From positions 189,226-253,225 of the forward strand of contig JALHNJ010000004.1 in assembly GCA_022843585.1 (NCBI GenBank): 64,000 bases of DNA, written 5' to 3'. The position numbers were made by a program, and so were the translations under genes. The stretch's first letter is position 1. Each line of letters starts with the position of its first letter. This stretch comes from Chitinophagaceae bacterium (GTDB lineage Bacteria > Bacteroidota > Bacteroidia > Chitinophagales > Chitinophagaceae). The notes under the pieces were generated by a model that did no database searches, had not been told where the DNA came from, and saw nothing but the letters and a program-made list of their open reading frames with translations. This document shows positions 54,958-62,857 of this stretch, in pieces.

Positions 54958-55883
54958 TGCCAAAGTTTTCTCCATACCGTGACTTTTGGTTGCGACTAGG
55001 TGTGTCTGTATTATTGGCTTTCTTTTTTGTTTTTTTGGGAAGTGATTCAATCAGTGATATTGTAAAAGGGAAATACTTTGTTGCGGATGTGCTGGCCGGC
55101 TTTGCTCTTACTTTCATTACCACTTCTGCTGTAAATATTATTACGGCTTATCTCGATGAGCAATATGCATGGAATAAATATTTTACTACCCGGCTATTGT
55201 ATCAGATAATAGCCGCTGTTGCCATTCCGGCCATTTTTGTACTGGCCTTCATGTACACTTATCTTATAGTGTTGCTTGGTTTTAAAAAAGAAGAAGTTCA
55301 ATTTTTTTATACTGAGTTTCCGATTGCTGTCTTATTTATTCTTTTCTGGAACGTTGTGTATGTTGGTTATTTCTTTTACCGGGAAAGTAAAAAGAGTAAC
55401 CGGGAATTGTTGTCACTTAAAGAACAATTATTTACGCTGCAGAATGTTAAAACCGGCTCGGATGTAATACCCACCTTGCATGAAAAAATGATTGCGGATA
55501 TAAAAGAAGAGGAAACAGATTTTACGGAAAGTAGCAGTACCACTAAAATAAAAATTCTGGTAGCTGTGTCGGGCAATAAGAATATCCCCATTCCAGTTGA
55601 AACTATCGCCTATTTTTTTAAAGATGGGAATTACACCACCCTGAAAACCTTTCAATCGGAAACATATTTATTAAATCACTCACTGGACGAATTGATGAAA
55701 CTATTGGAAGAAACCCTTTTCTTCCGTGCCAACCGGCAATTCATTATTAACCTGAAAGCCTGTCATTATTTCACGAACGAAGACAACGGAAAACTCGAAG
55801 TTCATCTCATTCCAGAACATAACGACAGTGTAATCATCAGCCAGAAAAGGGCTCCCGCCTTTAAAGAGTGGCTTAACAAGTAG
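54957..55883 (+). CDS. LytTR-domain regulator with membrane N-terminus
   Basis: 308 residues: four membrane helices (about 14-30, 45-65, 80-102, 120-142), a coiled stretch (SKKSNRELLSLKEQL), and a C-terminal LytTR DNA-binding domain (about 205-308; AYFFKDGNYTTLKTFQSETYLLNHSLDELMKLL, FFRANRQFIINLKACHYF). There is no receiver domain, so it signals without a classical kinase. It overlaps the trans-sulfuration gene by 1 nt, a fixed pairing that hints at a common input. Confidence 0.87.
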   Translation: MPKFSPYRDFWLRLGVSVLLAFFFVFLGSDSISDIVKGKYFVADVLAGFALTFITTSAVNIITAYLDEQYAWNKYFTTRLLYQIIAAVAIPAIFVLAFMYTYLIVLLGFKKEEVQFFYTEFPIAVLFILFWNVVYVGYFFYRESKKSNRELLSLKEQLFTLQNVKTGSDVIPTLHEKMIADIKEEETDFTESSSTTKIKILVAVSGNKNIPIPVETIAYFFKDGNYTTLKTFQSETYLLNHSLDELMKLLEETLFFRANRQFIINLKACHYFTNEDNGKLEVHLIPEHNDSVIISQKRAPAFKEWLNK

Positions 55884-56051
55884 GCCTCTCCAGCTTTTTC
55901 AGGGTTTTCAGATGGAAGTTTTAATACTTCACCCTTTTTTCTTCGTCATTCATGCTTTAGTCTCCACCCTTGGGGCAAAAATCCTTTTTTAATGGTTATA
56001 GTTTTGCGTTATACCTATGAAATTATTTATTTAAACTATTAAACCATTTTT

Positions 56052-56708
56052 ATGAAAAGAGGATTATCAATTGTAGTTATCAGCGCCACATTGTCACTAT
56101 TATCTTGCTCTAAAGAACGGATTTCAGGAAATGGCTCTACTATTACTGAGACAAGAGCTATCAACAATTTTACGGCTATAACTGCATCGGGAAGTACGAA
56201 TGTGTACATTAACCAGGGAGTTGCTTTTAAAGTAGAGGTAAAGGGCTATAGTAATCTGCTGCCTTATTATGAAACTAAGCTGGTCAATAACACCCTTCAA
56301 CTAGGCTACAAACAAAATGTGAATGTAAAGAATGACAATACCGAGGTATTTATCACCTTGCCGGTATTAAACGGTCTTAGCTTGTTCGGTTCAGGAAACA
56401 TTACCACCAGTGGGGCTTTTGGTGGTAACACCGATTTTACTGCAAATATTGCAGGTTCAGGAAATATTAATTTCAGTAGCGGCACCACCCAAAATTTCAC
56501 TTCCAAAATAGAAGGAAGCGGAAATATTTATGCGTTAAACCTGGTAGCCGATAAAGCAGATGCAACAATTTCGGGAAGTGGAAACACAGAAATTACTGCT
56601 AACAACCAGCTAAAAGTAAAAATTACCGGAAGTGGAAATGTATATTATAGGGGAACTCCTGTAATTACAACTAACATCACAGGAAGTGGTGCGGTGATAC
56701 CAAAATAA
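56052..56708 (+). CDS. Head GIN domain (DUF2807) lipoprotein
   Basis: 218 residues: lipobox LSLLSC, then NFTAITASGSTNVYINQG and repeated short strands with the GSGN motif (LFGSGNITTSG, IAGSGNINFS, IEGSGNIYAL, ITGSGNVYYRG), a parallel beta-helix typical of DUF2807. Outer-surface or periplasmic; function unknown. Confidence 0.9.
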   Translation: MKRGLSIVVISATLSLLSCSKERISGNGSTITETRAINNFTAITASGSTNVYINQGVAFKVEVKGYSNLLPYYETKLVNNTLQLGYKQNVNVKNDNTEVFITLPVLNGLSLFGSGNITTSGAFGGNTDFTANIAGSGNINFSSGTTQNFTSKIEGSGNIYALNLVADKADATISGSGNTEITANNQLKVKITGSGNVYYRGTPVITTNITGSGAVIPK

Positions 56709-56858
56709 AAAATCTCGTAAAGACGCAAAGTCACAGAATGGAACGCTTCATGGTTTTAGTAGTGACTTTGCGTGTTTGCAAGAAAAATATTCCGCCATAA
56801 TAATTTCCTGCAACTTTGCTTCTTTTCAGAAAAAATTTTGAAAGAGATTTGCAGAAGC

Positions 56859-57623
56859 ATGACAGATCCGAAATTATTGCCAGATTTCTTGAATAGCAAA
56901 GTTGATGAATACAATCATCCCTCATTTATTAAAGAAGATCCTATTTCGGTACCGCATCAATTTTCTAAGAAACAGGATATAGAAATTGCCGGTTTATTTG
57001 CCGCCATTTTTGCATGGGGAAATCGTACTACTATCATCAATAAGTCGACCGAGTTAATGCAGTTAATGGATAATGCACCCTATGATTTTTGCATGAACCC
57101 TACTACCGCTGCATTAAAGCGATTAATGAAATTTAAACACCGCACATTTAATACAACCGATCTGTTATATTTTATAAGTTTCCTGCAAGCACATTATAGC
57201 AAGCATAAAAGCCTTGAAACAGCATTTACTATGCATGGTAAATCTATGGAAGAAATGCTGACTGGCTTTCATAATTATTTCTTTTCTCTCGAACATACTC
57301 CTGAAAGAACTAGAAAACATATTGCAACACCAGCCAGACAATCGGCCTGCAAGCGGTTAAATATGTATCTCCGCTGGATGGTGAGGCAAGATGATAAAGG
57401 AGTTGACTTTGGTATTTGGAAAAACATTTCACCTTCTCAACTTATTTGCCCGATTGATCTGCATGTAGCAAGAGTTGCCCGGCGATTTAATTTAATAACC
57501 CGGAAGCAAACAGATTGGCAAACTGCTTTGGAACTAACCGAACAATTAAAAAAATTTGATAAAGACGATCCGGTAAAATATGATTTCGCCTTATTCAGCC
57601 TTGGAGTGATAGAGAAGTATTAG
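56859..57623 (+). CDS. TIGR02757 family protein
   Basis: 254 residues from the ATG at 56859. Conserved SKKQDIEIAGLFAAIFAWGNR, the central YLRWMVRQDDKGVDFGIWK, and CPIDLHVARVARRFNLI. The family is of unknown function, with a helix-hairpin-like core resembling DNA glycosylase-type folds. Its stop overlaps the stop of the minus-strand receptor remnant by 4 nt. Confidence 0.85.
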   Translation: MTDPKLLPDFLNSKVDEYNHPSFIKEDPISVPHQFSKKQDIEIAGLFAAIFAWGNRTTIINKSTELMQLMDNAPYDFCMNPTTAALKRLMKFKHRTFNTTDLLYFISFLQAHYSKHKSLETAFTMHGKSMEEMLTGFHNYFFSLEHTPERTRKHIATPARQSACKRLNMYLRWMVRQDDKGVDFGIWKNISPSQLICPIDLHVARVARRFNLITRKQTDWQTALELTEQLKKFDKDDPVKYDFALFSLGVIEKY

Positions 57624-57832
57624 AACATAAACAACCTATCTCTTCCACCAACTTTTTTCTTTACCTCTGCTGGTCTCACATTATAGGTAAACGTTGCAAA
57701 AAAGTATCCTCGAAGAATAATTTCTTGTGATATGGTGATCATATTTCTATTAGGAGCTGTCTGAATATTATTATTCCGGTCTAGAATATCATTGACAGTA
57801 AATTTCAATATTGCATCACGAAGTATGTAATT
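57620..57832 (-). pseudogene. C-terminal remnant of a TonB-dependent/outer-membrane beta-barrel receptor
   Basis: About 70 codons read NYILRDAILKFTVNDILDRNNNI...SQEIILRGYFFATFTYNV, then a short basic tail. Such an end (a DLLN-like motif, then Y-F-x-T-F-T-Y-N at the last strand) is typical of outer-membrane beta-barrel receptors. A stop precedes it in frame at 57833, and the DNA further up belongs to another gene on the other strand. Only the last two strands survive, so this is a deletion remnant. Confidence 0.65.
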
Positions 57833-57856
57833 TTATAGAGCAATCCAAACATTAAT

Positions 57857-58177
57857 ATGGAACAAGAACAAATTATCAATGCAGTAGCAAAAGAAATGAG
57901 CATAGCGCTGCGAGACGATGACTATTCTTTCAATAAACAATTATTGATTAGTGCAGTAAATGAATTGGTCGCCACCAATTTCGATAAATTGATATCGATC
58001 CTCTATCGGATGGATGTGAATGAAACAAAATTAAAATTATTATTGAAAGACAATCCCGGTACAGATGCTGGTTTGCTTATTGCCAACCTGATGATTGAAC
58101 GTCAGGCACAAAAAATAAAATCCCGCCAACAATTTAGCCAGCAGGATAACGATATTGATGAAGAAAATAAATGGTAG
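57857..58177 (+). CDS. Hypothetical protein
   Basis: 106 residues, helical, acidic (MEQEQIINAVAKEMSIALRD, LISILYRMDVNETKLKLLLKDNPG, ANLMIERQAQKIKSRQQF). No domain recognised, but the composition and length look like a conserved Bacteroidota orphan. It starts 25 nt after the receptor remnant, on the other strand. Confidence 0.65.
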   Translation: MEQEQIINAVAKEMSIALRDDDYSFNKQLLISAVNELVATNFDKLISILYRMDVNETKLKLLLKDNPGTDAGLLIANLMIERQAQKIKSRQQFSQQDNDIDEENKW

Positions 58178-58199
58178 TCTTTACCTCTTCAGTAATATA

Positions 58200-59228
58200 T
58201 TAATCTTCTTTTAAAGACGGAACACCAAACAACTCTGCATACATATCCACTTTGTGACATTGGTATGCCCTGTTAAAAATTTCCTCTACAGACAGCGGCG
58301 TTGCGGAATACGGCAATTCCTTTTCTGTCAGTTGTCGCAGATGTTTTTCACTCTGCACATATTTATTGGTCTTATTGATCACATTTGTTTTTTCCAGCAC
58401 CAGGTTAGCAATTGAAAGCAAGTTATCAGAATCAACGCCATATATATTCATCTTTCCCAGTTGCAATACACTATCTAAACCAATTGCTTTCGCCACTTTT
58501 CCTATACTTTCCAAATTGGGAAACATAGAAGCAATGTCTTTACTGCCTGTATATCTTTCAGCCGTTGGAAACTTTTCTTCAATATCCTGCACAAACGCTG
58601 CATTACCCGCAGCCGGTGCACCAAAAGTGATGAGTTGAAGATTTTCTTTTTTGCCAACAGGTAACTCTTTTTTTAAATATCCAGCTAAAGGATAGGCGAG
58701 GTTGCCTCCAAGGCTATGCCCGGTAATAACCATACTTGCATTGTTCTCTACTTTCTTTTCAATAAATTCTTTAATGTTCAATCCTGTTTGTATATCTCGC
58801 AGCAATAACAAATTTTGAAAGCCAATCCATGCACCATTACTAACATAGGCTTCTTTTACACTGTCCGTATAATTCCAGGGTTTGATCTTAAAAATATTAA
58901 AATCTTGCAGAATAAAATTTTGAAACCCTTCATTACTAAATTCAATAACTGAGCCTCTTATTACCAATGCATATTGATTAGCGGATTTACTTTTTGCAAT
59001 GATGGCATAATTTCCATTTACAGGCTTAGGCACAAAAACTACTTCGTAAGCAGGGGCATACTTTGCAAAAGCAACCCGGCTACTGTCTTTATAAATAAGT
59101 TGATTTAGCTGTATTGCCTCTTTCGCTGAAAGAAATGAGGCAATTTGCTGCTCATCTTTCTTACCAGACTTACAAGCTGCAAACACAATTGTAACTAAAA
59201 GCAAAAAATGAAGAATATGTTTTCTCAT
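58200..59228 (-). CDS. Lipase family lipoprotein
   Basis: 342 residues: lipobox FAAC (Cys19), then an alpha/beta hydrolase of the class-3 lipase type. Nucleophile Ser172 in VITGHSLGGNLAYPL, Asp probably in the GSKDIASMFPN region, and RGSVIEFSNE as the oxyanion region. Attached to a membrane facing the periplasm or the outside. Substrate unknown. Confidence 0.83.
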   Translation of the reverse strand: MRKHILHFLLLVTIVFAACKSGKKDEQQIASFLSAKEAIQLNQLIYKDSSRVAFAKYAPAYEVVFVPKPVNGNYAIIAKSKSANQYALVIRGSVIEFSNEGFQNFILQDFNIFKIKPWNYTDSVKEAYVSNGAWIGFQNLLLLRDIQTGLNIKEFIEKKVENNASMVITGHSLGGNLAYPLAGYLKKELPVGKKENLQLITFGAPAAGNAAFVQDIEEKFPTAERYTGSKDIASMFPNLESIGKVAKAIGLDSVLQLGKMNIYGVDSDNLLSIANLVLEKTNVINKTNKYVQSEKHLRQLTEKELPYSATPLSVEEIFNRAYQCHKVDMYAELFGVPSLKED

Positions 59229-59362
59229 ATTTTAAAATCAAGTATCAAACTTACAGAATTGTATTTAGCTACCAGTAGTTTTCAAAACCCACCCTTTTAA
59301 AAATAATTTTATAAGAAAACTCTTCACCCCTCCAAGGAGGGGATGTAAAAGTCTGAGTATAT

Positions 59363-59396
59363 AAAAAATAAAAAGACTCTGTTAAAAACAGAGCCT
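59363..59396 (-). terminator. Terminator after the fatty-acid hydroxylase gene
   Basis: Minus-strand perfect stem CTCTGTT-TTT-AACAGAG followed by TCTTTTTATTTTTT; about 28 nt after the stop at 59424. Confidence 0.8.
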
Positions 59397-59423
59397 TCTT
59401 ATTTCGTATATCGTACTTCGAAT

Positions 59424-60095
59424 TTATTTCTTCTCTTTCTTTTCAAACATCAACTCTTTCACCTTCTCTTTGTCTTCTTTCTCTTTATTCAAATCAAACA
59501 TGGTTCCGAAAACATGATCCCAGATAGTAGAACTAACGCCGTAACCATTGTGTTCGTTCTTGTAATGATGCAGATGGTGATTTCTCCAAAGCCCTTTCAT
59601 CCATTTAAATGGCGGGTTCCAGGCATGAATAGCATAGTGCATGGTGCCATACATTAAATAGCCTAATAAGAAACCCGGAAAAAACATAAACGCCTTGGTT
59701 CCTATCAGTAAATACATCAACCCAAAAATGGAAGATGAAAGAATAAGACTTGGAACCGGCGGCATAAACAACCGCTGCTTATCTCTTGGATAATGATGAT
59801 GGTTACCGTGTAAGGTGTAAATAAATTTTTTAGCTCTGCCGCTATTGGCAATCATATGAAACAAAAAACGGTGTGCTAAATATTCAAAAAAAGTCCAGAA
59901 GAACATACCGCCCAAAAAAGTAAGGGCAATTCGTCCGGTAGTGAAACCTAAGGTGCCACTATAATACGCCATGTAAATCATAACTGGGGTATACATTCCC
60001 CAAATCACCAATGGATGTGTTTTGGTCAACATTTCAAGGTAGGGGTTCTTGAAAAGCTGCGCCTGACCTTTATTATGAATTTTCTCGAATTCCAT
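59424..60095 (-). CDS. Sterol desaturase/fatty acid hydroxylase family protein
   Basis: 223 residues, four membrane helices. Di-iron His motifs: HRFLFH, HGNHHHYP, MHYAIH, NHHLHHY. The spacing and HGNHHHYP resemble fatty acid 2-hydroxylases (Scs7/FA2H) that act on sphingolipid acyl chains, and Bacteroidota make sphingolipids. This substrate is inference. It lies just downstream of the deacetylase. Confidence 0.86.
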   Translation of the reverse strand: MEFEKIHNKGQAQLFKNPYLEMLTKTHPLVIWGMYTPVMIYMAYYSGTLGFTTGRIALTFLGGMFFWTFFEYLAHRFLFHMIANSGRAKKFIYTLHGNHHHYPRDKQRLFMPPVPSLILSSSIFGLMYLLIGTKAFMFFPGFLLGYLMYGTMHYAIHAWNPPFKWMKGLWRNHHLHHYKNEHNGYGVSSTIWDHVFGTMFDLNKEKEDKEKVKELMFEKKEKK

Positions 60096-60151
60096 GCGGC
60101 AAAGATAAGAAAAGGAAAGTTTTGAGTTAGGGGTTCAGAGTTCAGGGTTCG

Positions 60152-60877
60152 TTAAAGATTTAAAAGTTCGTCAACTCTTTGAAAATGATAGCCTTTAGCT
60201 TTTAATTCCCTTATCAGGCGGGGCAGGTATTTATAAAACTTATCCTGTCTATCCGGTCCGGCTCCTATATGCATTAACAGGATAAAACCATTTAATCCGG
60301 CAGGTTTTTGTTTTTCATAATTCATTATGGAGTTGAAAATTGTTTCGCTGCTGCGGTAGTTTTTGTCTTTGCTTGTTGTGTAATCTGCGTGACTGAGAGT
60401 GCCGGGAGTAAAATTGATCAATTGTAGTTTCAGGTCTTTTGTCCAGACAGCAATAGTATCATTAAACCATTCATAAGGTGGCAAAAAATAAGTAGACTTT
60501 TTAACTGCAACACCCCGTCTTGCCATGCTGGTATAATTATCGGCCAGGTCAAAACTAAATTGCTTTTTTGTTACCAACAAGCTATCCCGTTTACTCCAAT
60601 CACAATACAACAAATGCTGATCGGAGTGTGCACCTAAATAATTTCCATTCTTTTTAAGTTGCTGAATCGGTTTTTTAAAATTGTTGTTTCGATAAAATCT
60701 ACCGGTAAGAAAAAAAGAAGCTTTTATTTTCTCTTCGTCCAATGTTTCGGCAATAAAACCACTGCCCTCTCCATATTCATGTCCGGTAAAAACTAATGCA
60801 ATATTTTTTTGTGTACTATCGCCACGAATTATAGCACCATGACTGTAACTAAGGCCTCCTGAACCGGAGGCTATTTC
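60152..60877 (-). CDS. Polysaccharide deacetylase module, in the -1 frame of the GH9 gene
   Basis: A NodB-like deacetylase of about 241 codons without an ATG, GTG or usable start before a TTG at 60742. Translating from the frameshift site gives EIASGSGGLSYSHGAIIRGD, then the first-strand motif IALVFTGHEYGEG. The rest follows: SFFLTGRF, metal motif GAHSDQHLLYCDW (HxxxH), YFLPPYEW and LLMHIGAGPDRQDKFY. The TTG at 60742 would start after the first strand, removing catalytic residues. It is probably made only as an extension of the GH9 protein by a -1 shift at 60877-60883 (see that site). Confidence 0.75.
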   Translation of the reverse strand, partial: EIASGSGGLSYSHGAIIRGDSTQKNIALVFTGHEYGEGSGFIAETLDEEKIKASFFLTGRFYRNNNFKKPIQQLKKNGNYLGAHSDQHLLYCDWSKRDSLLVTKKQFSFDLADNYTSMARRGVAVKKSTYFLPPYEWFNDTIAVWTKDLKLQLINFTPGTLSHADYTTSKDKNYRSSETIFNSIMNYEKQKPAGLNGFILLMHIGAGPDRQDKFYKYLPRLIRELKAKGYHFQRVDELLNL

Positions 60878-60883
60878 TTTTTT
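60854..60883 (-). promoter_or_regulatory. Candidate programmed -1 frameshift signal
   Basis: Minus strand, 5' to 3': slippery A-AAA-AAG (60883-60877, in phase with codons CCA AAA AAG), spacer AAATA with the GH9 stop TAG starting in it, then stem GCCTCC (60871-60866), loop GGTTCA, stem GGAGGC (60859-60854). An AAGGAGG Shine-Dalgarno-like element lies 13 nt before the heptamer. These are the three elements of the E. coli dnaX site. Confidence 0.6.
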
Positions 60884-62718
60884 GGTTTGGCTTCCGCCTC
60901 CTTCGCAGCCAGCAAATAAATTAATGATGCTGTTCCATCCATGGTGGGTTCGTTGGTACTGTAATCACCATAGTCATCATGGTACACTGCAAGATTGCTT
61001 TGAAAAGCTGCATACTCGTCCGGTTCATATAATTTAATGCCGATAAGATTATTATAAATACTTCCATACACCGGGCCATCCACTAAGCCGCCATCAATAG
61101 GATATTTTTTTATGTGAGTGAATGCAGAGTGTGGATCAACAGGAGTATCGCCCCAAGATGGAAGTCCATATACCATACTGGTACCCCAGGGATTGCAACC
61201 GAAGAGCCAATCAAAATTTGCTTGTTCTAATTCTGCGAATTGTTTATCGCCAGTTAATTCTCTATACCAATAACATTGAATAGCAAATGAGGTGGTGAGA
61301 TTATTACTGCACCAGATAAATGGAACTCCACGGTAGAATGCATTTTGTTGGGCTTTGTTCCAGACTCTTTCAATGCCTTCTTTGTAATAACCAATAAGGG
61401 TATCTCGTCTTTTATCTTTTAATTGTTTTGCCAATTCATAATGACCGATGTTGATAAATGGGTACCATTGATAATGTTTGGCAGTATCGGAGCCAAGCCA
61501 TGGAGTAATAGGTTCCTTCTTCGACATAGCAAATGCTAATTCATAAAAAGATGGTGGGCCTTTCGGGTGTCCTAGTAATTTTTTATAATTTTTAGTATGA
61601 TTATCGTAATAATATCCCAATGCAGCGCCTGCTAATTCTAAATCATCTGCCCAATTATCCTCTGCATATATATAAGGTGATTTTACTGAAGCCGTTTGAC
61701 TAGTTCCTTTCTTATCAAGTCCAAAACTTAATGAGGTTGATGCCTTATCAATTAATTTGTCAGAAAACTTTCTGTTGATAGGCTTATAAATTAATGACCC
61801 CAACGCAAATGCACTTGCAAACTTCCCGGCTGTTGAACTCGTTCCCGTTGTATTATTCATAAACTTTCCCCGCTGTTGCGGTTCACCACTTACAAAATAA
61901 ACAGGTCGTTCATATCCTCTTCCATATTGGCTATCGAGTTTTGGTATACGCATACTGATATGGTCCCGGTCATCAGCAATCTGGTTAAACATCCAATCTG
62001 GTTTTGGATGCATTTTTAATAACCAATCCAATCCCCATTTTGCTTCATCCAATACATCGGCCATGCCATTTTTCCCATCCAAACCATTGGCTTGCTTTTC
62101 GTCCGTAAATACGTTGGGGAAATCCCGGTAAGCCATCAGCAAATGATACGTTGCATTAGCTGATGTGGTAGAGTATTGTAAATAATCAGATGCATCATGC
62201 CAACCGCCTACTACATCAATTTTAGTACTGTCTTTAATACCTGCTTTTTCTCCGTACAAAACATAGCCATCATGTGTATGGCAACTATCTTTTAAATAAG
62301 GATTGAAACCGGTTCTTTGCTGCCGCATATAACGCAAACAAAAATCTGCAGCTCCTTTATATACATCATCCCCAATTGTAAATTCCGGTGATGTGGCACC
62401 ACCTGCCTGTAAATAGTATCGGCCTGATTTATTGAAAGTAGAAAAATTGAGACGGTATGTTTGTTTGAAAGGGCCGTAAGCACTAAATGCTTTCCCCGTT
62501 TTCCCACTAGCAACAATTTTTTTTGAAACAGCATCTACTAATTCCCAATGGAAATCCTGAGCTTGTCGAAGGGCTGACTCTTGCTTACTGCACCATATCG
62601 CCACTTTCACTCCGCCCGGCGTATAGCCTAATTGGTTAATTCGAATCCAGCTTGTTGGCTCTTCTTTGTTTGTAAAAGCCAATATCGGTAATAGAAAAAT
62701 AAAAAACCATTTTTTCAT
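60871..62718 (-). CDS. Glycoside hydrolase family 9 (cellulase-type) protein
   Basis: 615 residues: signal peptide (about 1-17), an N-terminal Ig-like CelD_N domain (about 22-110; IRINQLGYTPGGVKVAIW), then the GH9 barrel (about 125-600). Active-site landmarks: GGWHDASDY (catalytic Asp pair), CNPWGTSMVYG and DYSTNEPTMDG (general-acid Glu). It probably cuts beta-1,4-glucans or related sugars. The zero frame ends KPKKK after a slippery heptamer, and the deacetylase module continues in the -1 frame. A repeat word adds ALRQAQDF to the Ig-like domain. Confidence 0.9.
   Translation of the reverse strand: MKKWFFIFLLPILAFTNKEEPTSWIRINQLGYTPGGVKVAIWCSKQESALRQAQDFHWELVDAVSKKIVASGKTGKAFSAYGPFKQTYRLNFSTFNKSGRYYLQAGGATSPEFTIGDDVYKGAADFCLRYMRQQRTGFNPYLKDSCHTHDGYVLYGEKAGIKDSTKIDVVGGWHDASDYLQYSTTSANATYHLLMAYRDFPNVFTDEKQANGLDGKNGMADVLDEAKWGLDWLLKMHPKPDWMFNQIADDRDHISMRIPKLDSQYGRGYERPVYFVSGEPQQRGKFMNNTTGTSSTAGKFASAFALGSLIYKPINRKFSDKLIDKASTSLSFGLDKKGTSQTASVKSPYIYAEDNWADDLELAGAALGYYYDNHTKNYKKLLGHPKGPPSFYELAFAMSKKEPITPWLGSDTAKHYQWYPFINIGHYELAKQLKDKRRDTLIGYYKEGIERVWNKAQQNAFYRGVPFIWCSNNLTTSFAIQCYWYRELTGDKQFAELEQANFDWLFGCNPWGTSMVYGLPSWGDTPVDPHSAFTHIKKYPIDGGLVDGPVYGSIYNNLIGIKLYEPDEYAAFQSNLAVYHDDYGDYSTNEPTMDGTASLIYLLAAKEAEAKPKKK
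62556..62575 (-). repeat. TTCGACAAGCTCAG-type repeat inserted in the GH9 coding sequence
   Basis: Minus strand AGCCCTTCGACAAGCTCAGG, in frame, coding for ALRQAQ. A related word (TTCGACAAGTTAAG) is at 1431 in non-coding DNA. It sits in the CelD_N domain where related proteins run without an insert. Confidence 0.5.
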
Positions 62719-62793
62719 TCCAGCAATTTACAAACAACCTCGCTAACTTCGCATCTCTGCAAAAAGTGTTATATGCAATGAGCCACAAATAGA

Positions 62794-62810
62794 CAATATT
62801 GCCAATATTG
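62794..62810. promoter_or_regulatory. Double palindrome between GH9 and FAH genes
   Basis: Two copies of the self-complementary octamer CAATATTG (62794-62801 and 62803-62810), one base apart, midway between the divergent starts at 62718 and 62858. Candidate operator; the regulator is unknown. Confidence 0.4.
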
Positions 62811-62857
62811 ACTTTTAAAGGCGAATAACATGTGGCCAAAAAAATAAAAATATTCAC

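Noticed and set aside
60854..60871. GH9-end hairpin as a transcription terminator
   Set aside because: No T-run follows on the minus strand (next bases CTTAGTTAC), and the deacetylase frame continues through it.
60871..60960. Lipobox-like NLFAGC in the deacetylase frame upstream of the frameshift site
   Set aside because: The frame hits a stop shortly upstream and has no start codon or charged n-region, so it is a chance reading of GH9 codons, not a separate lipoprotein start.
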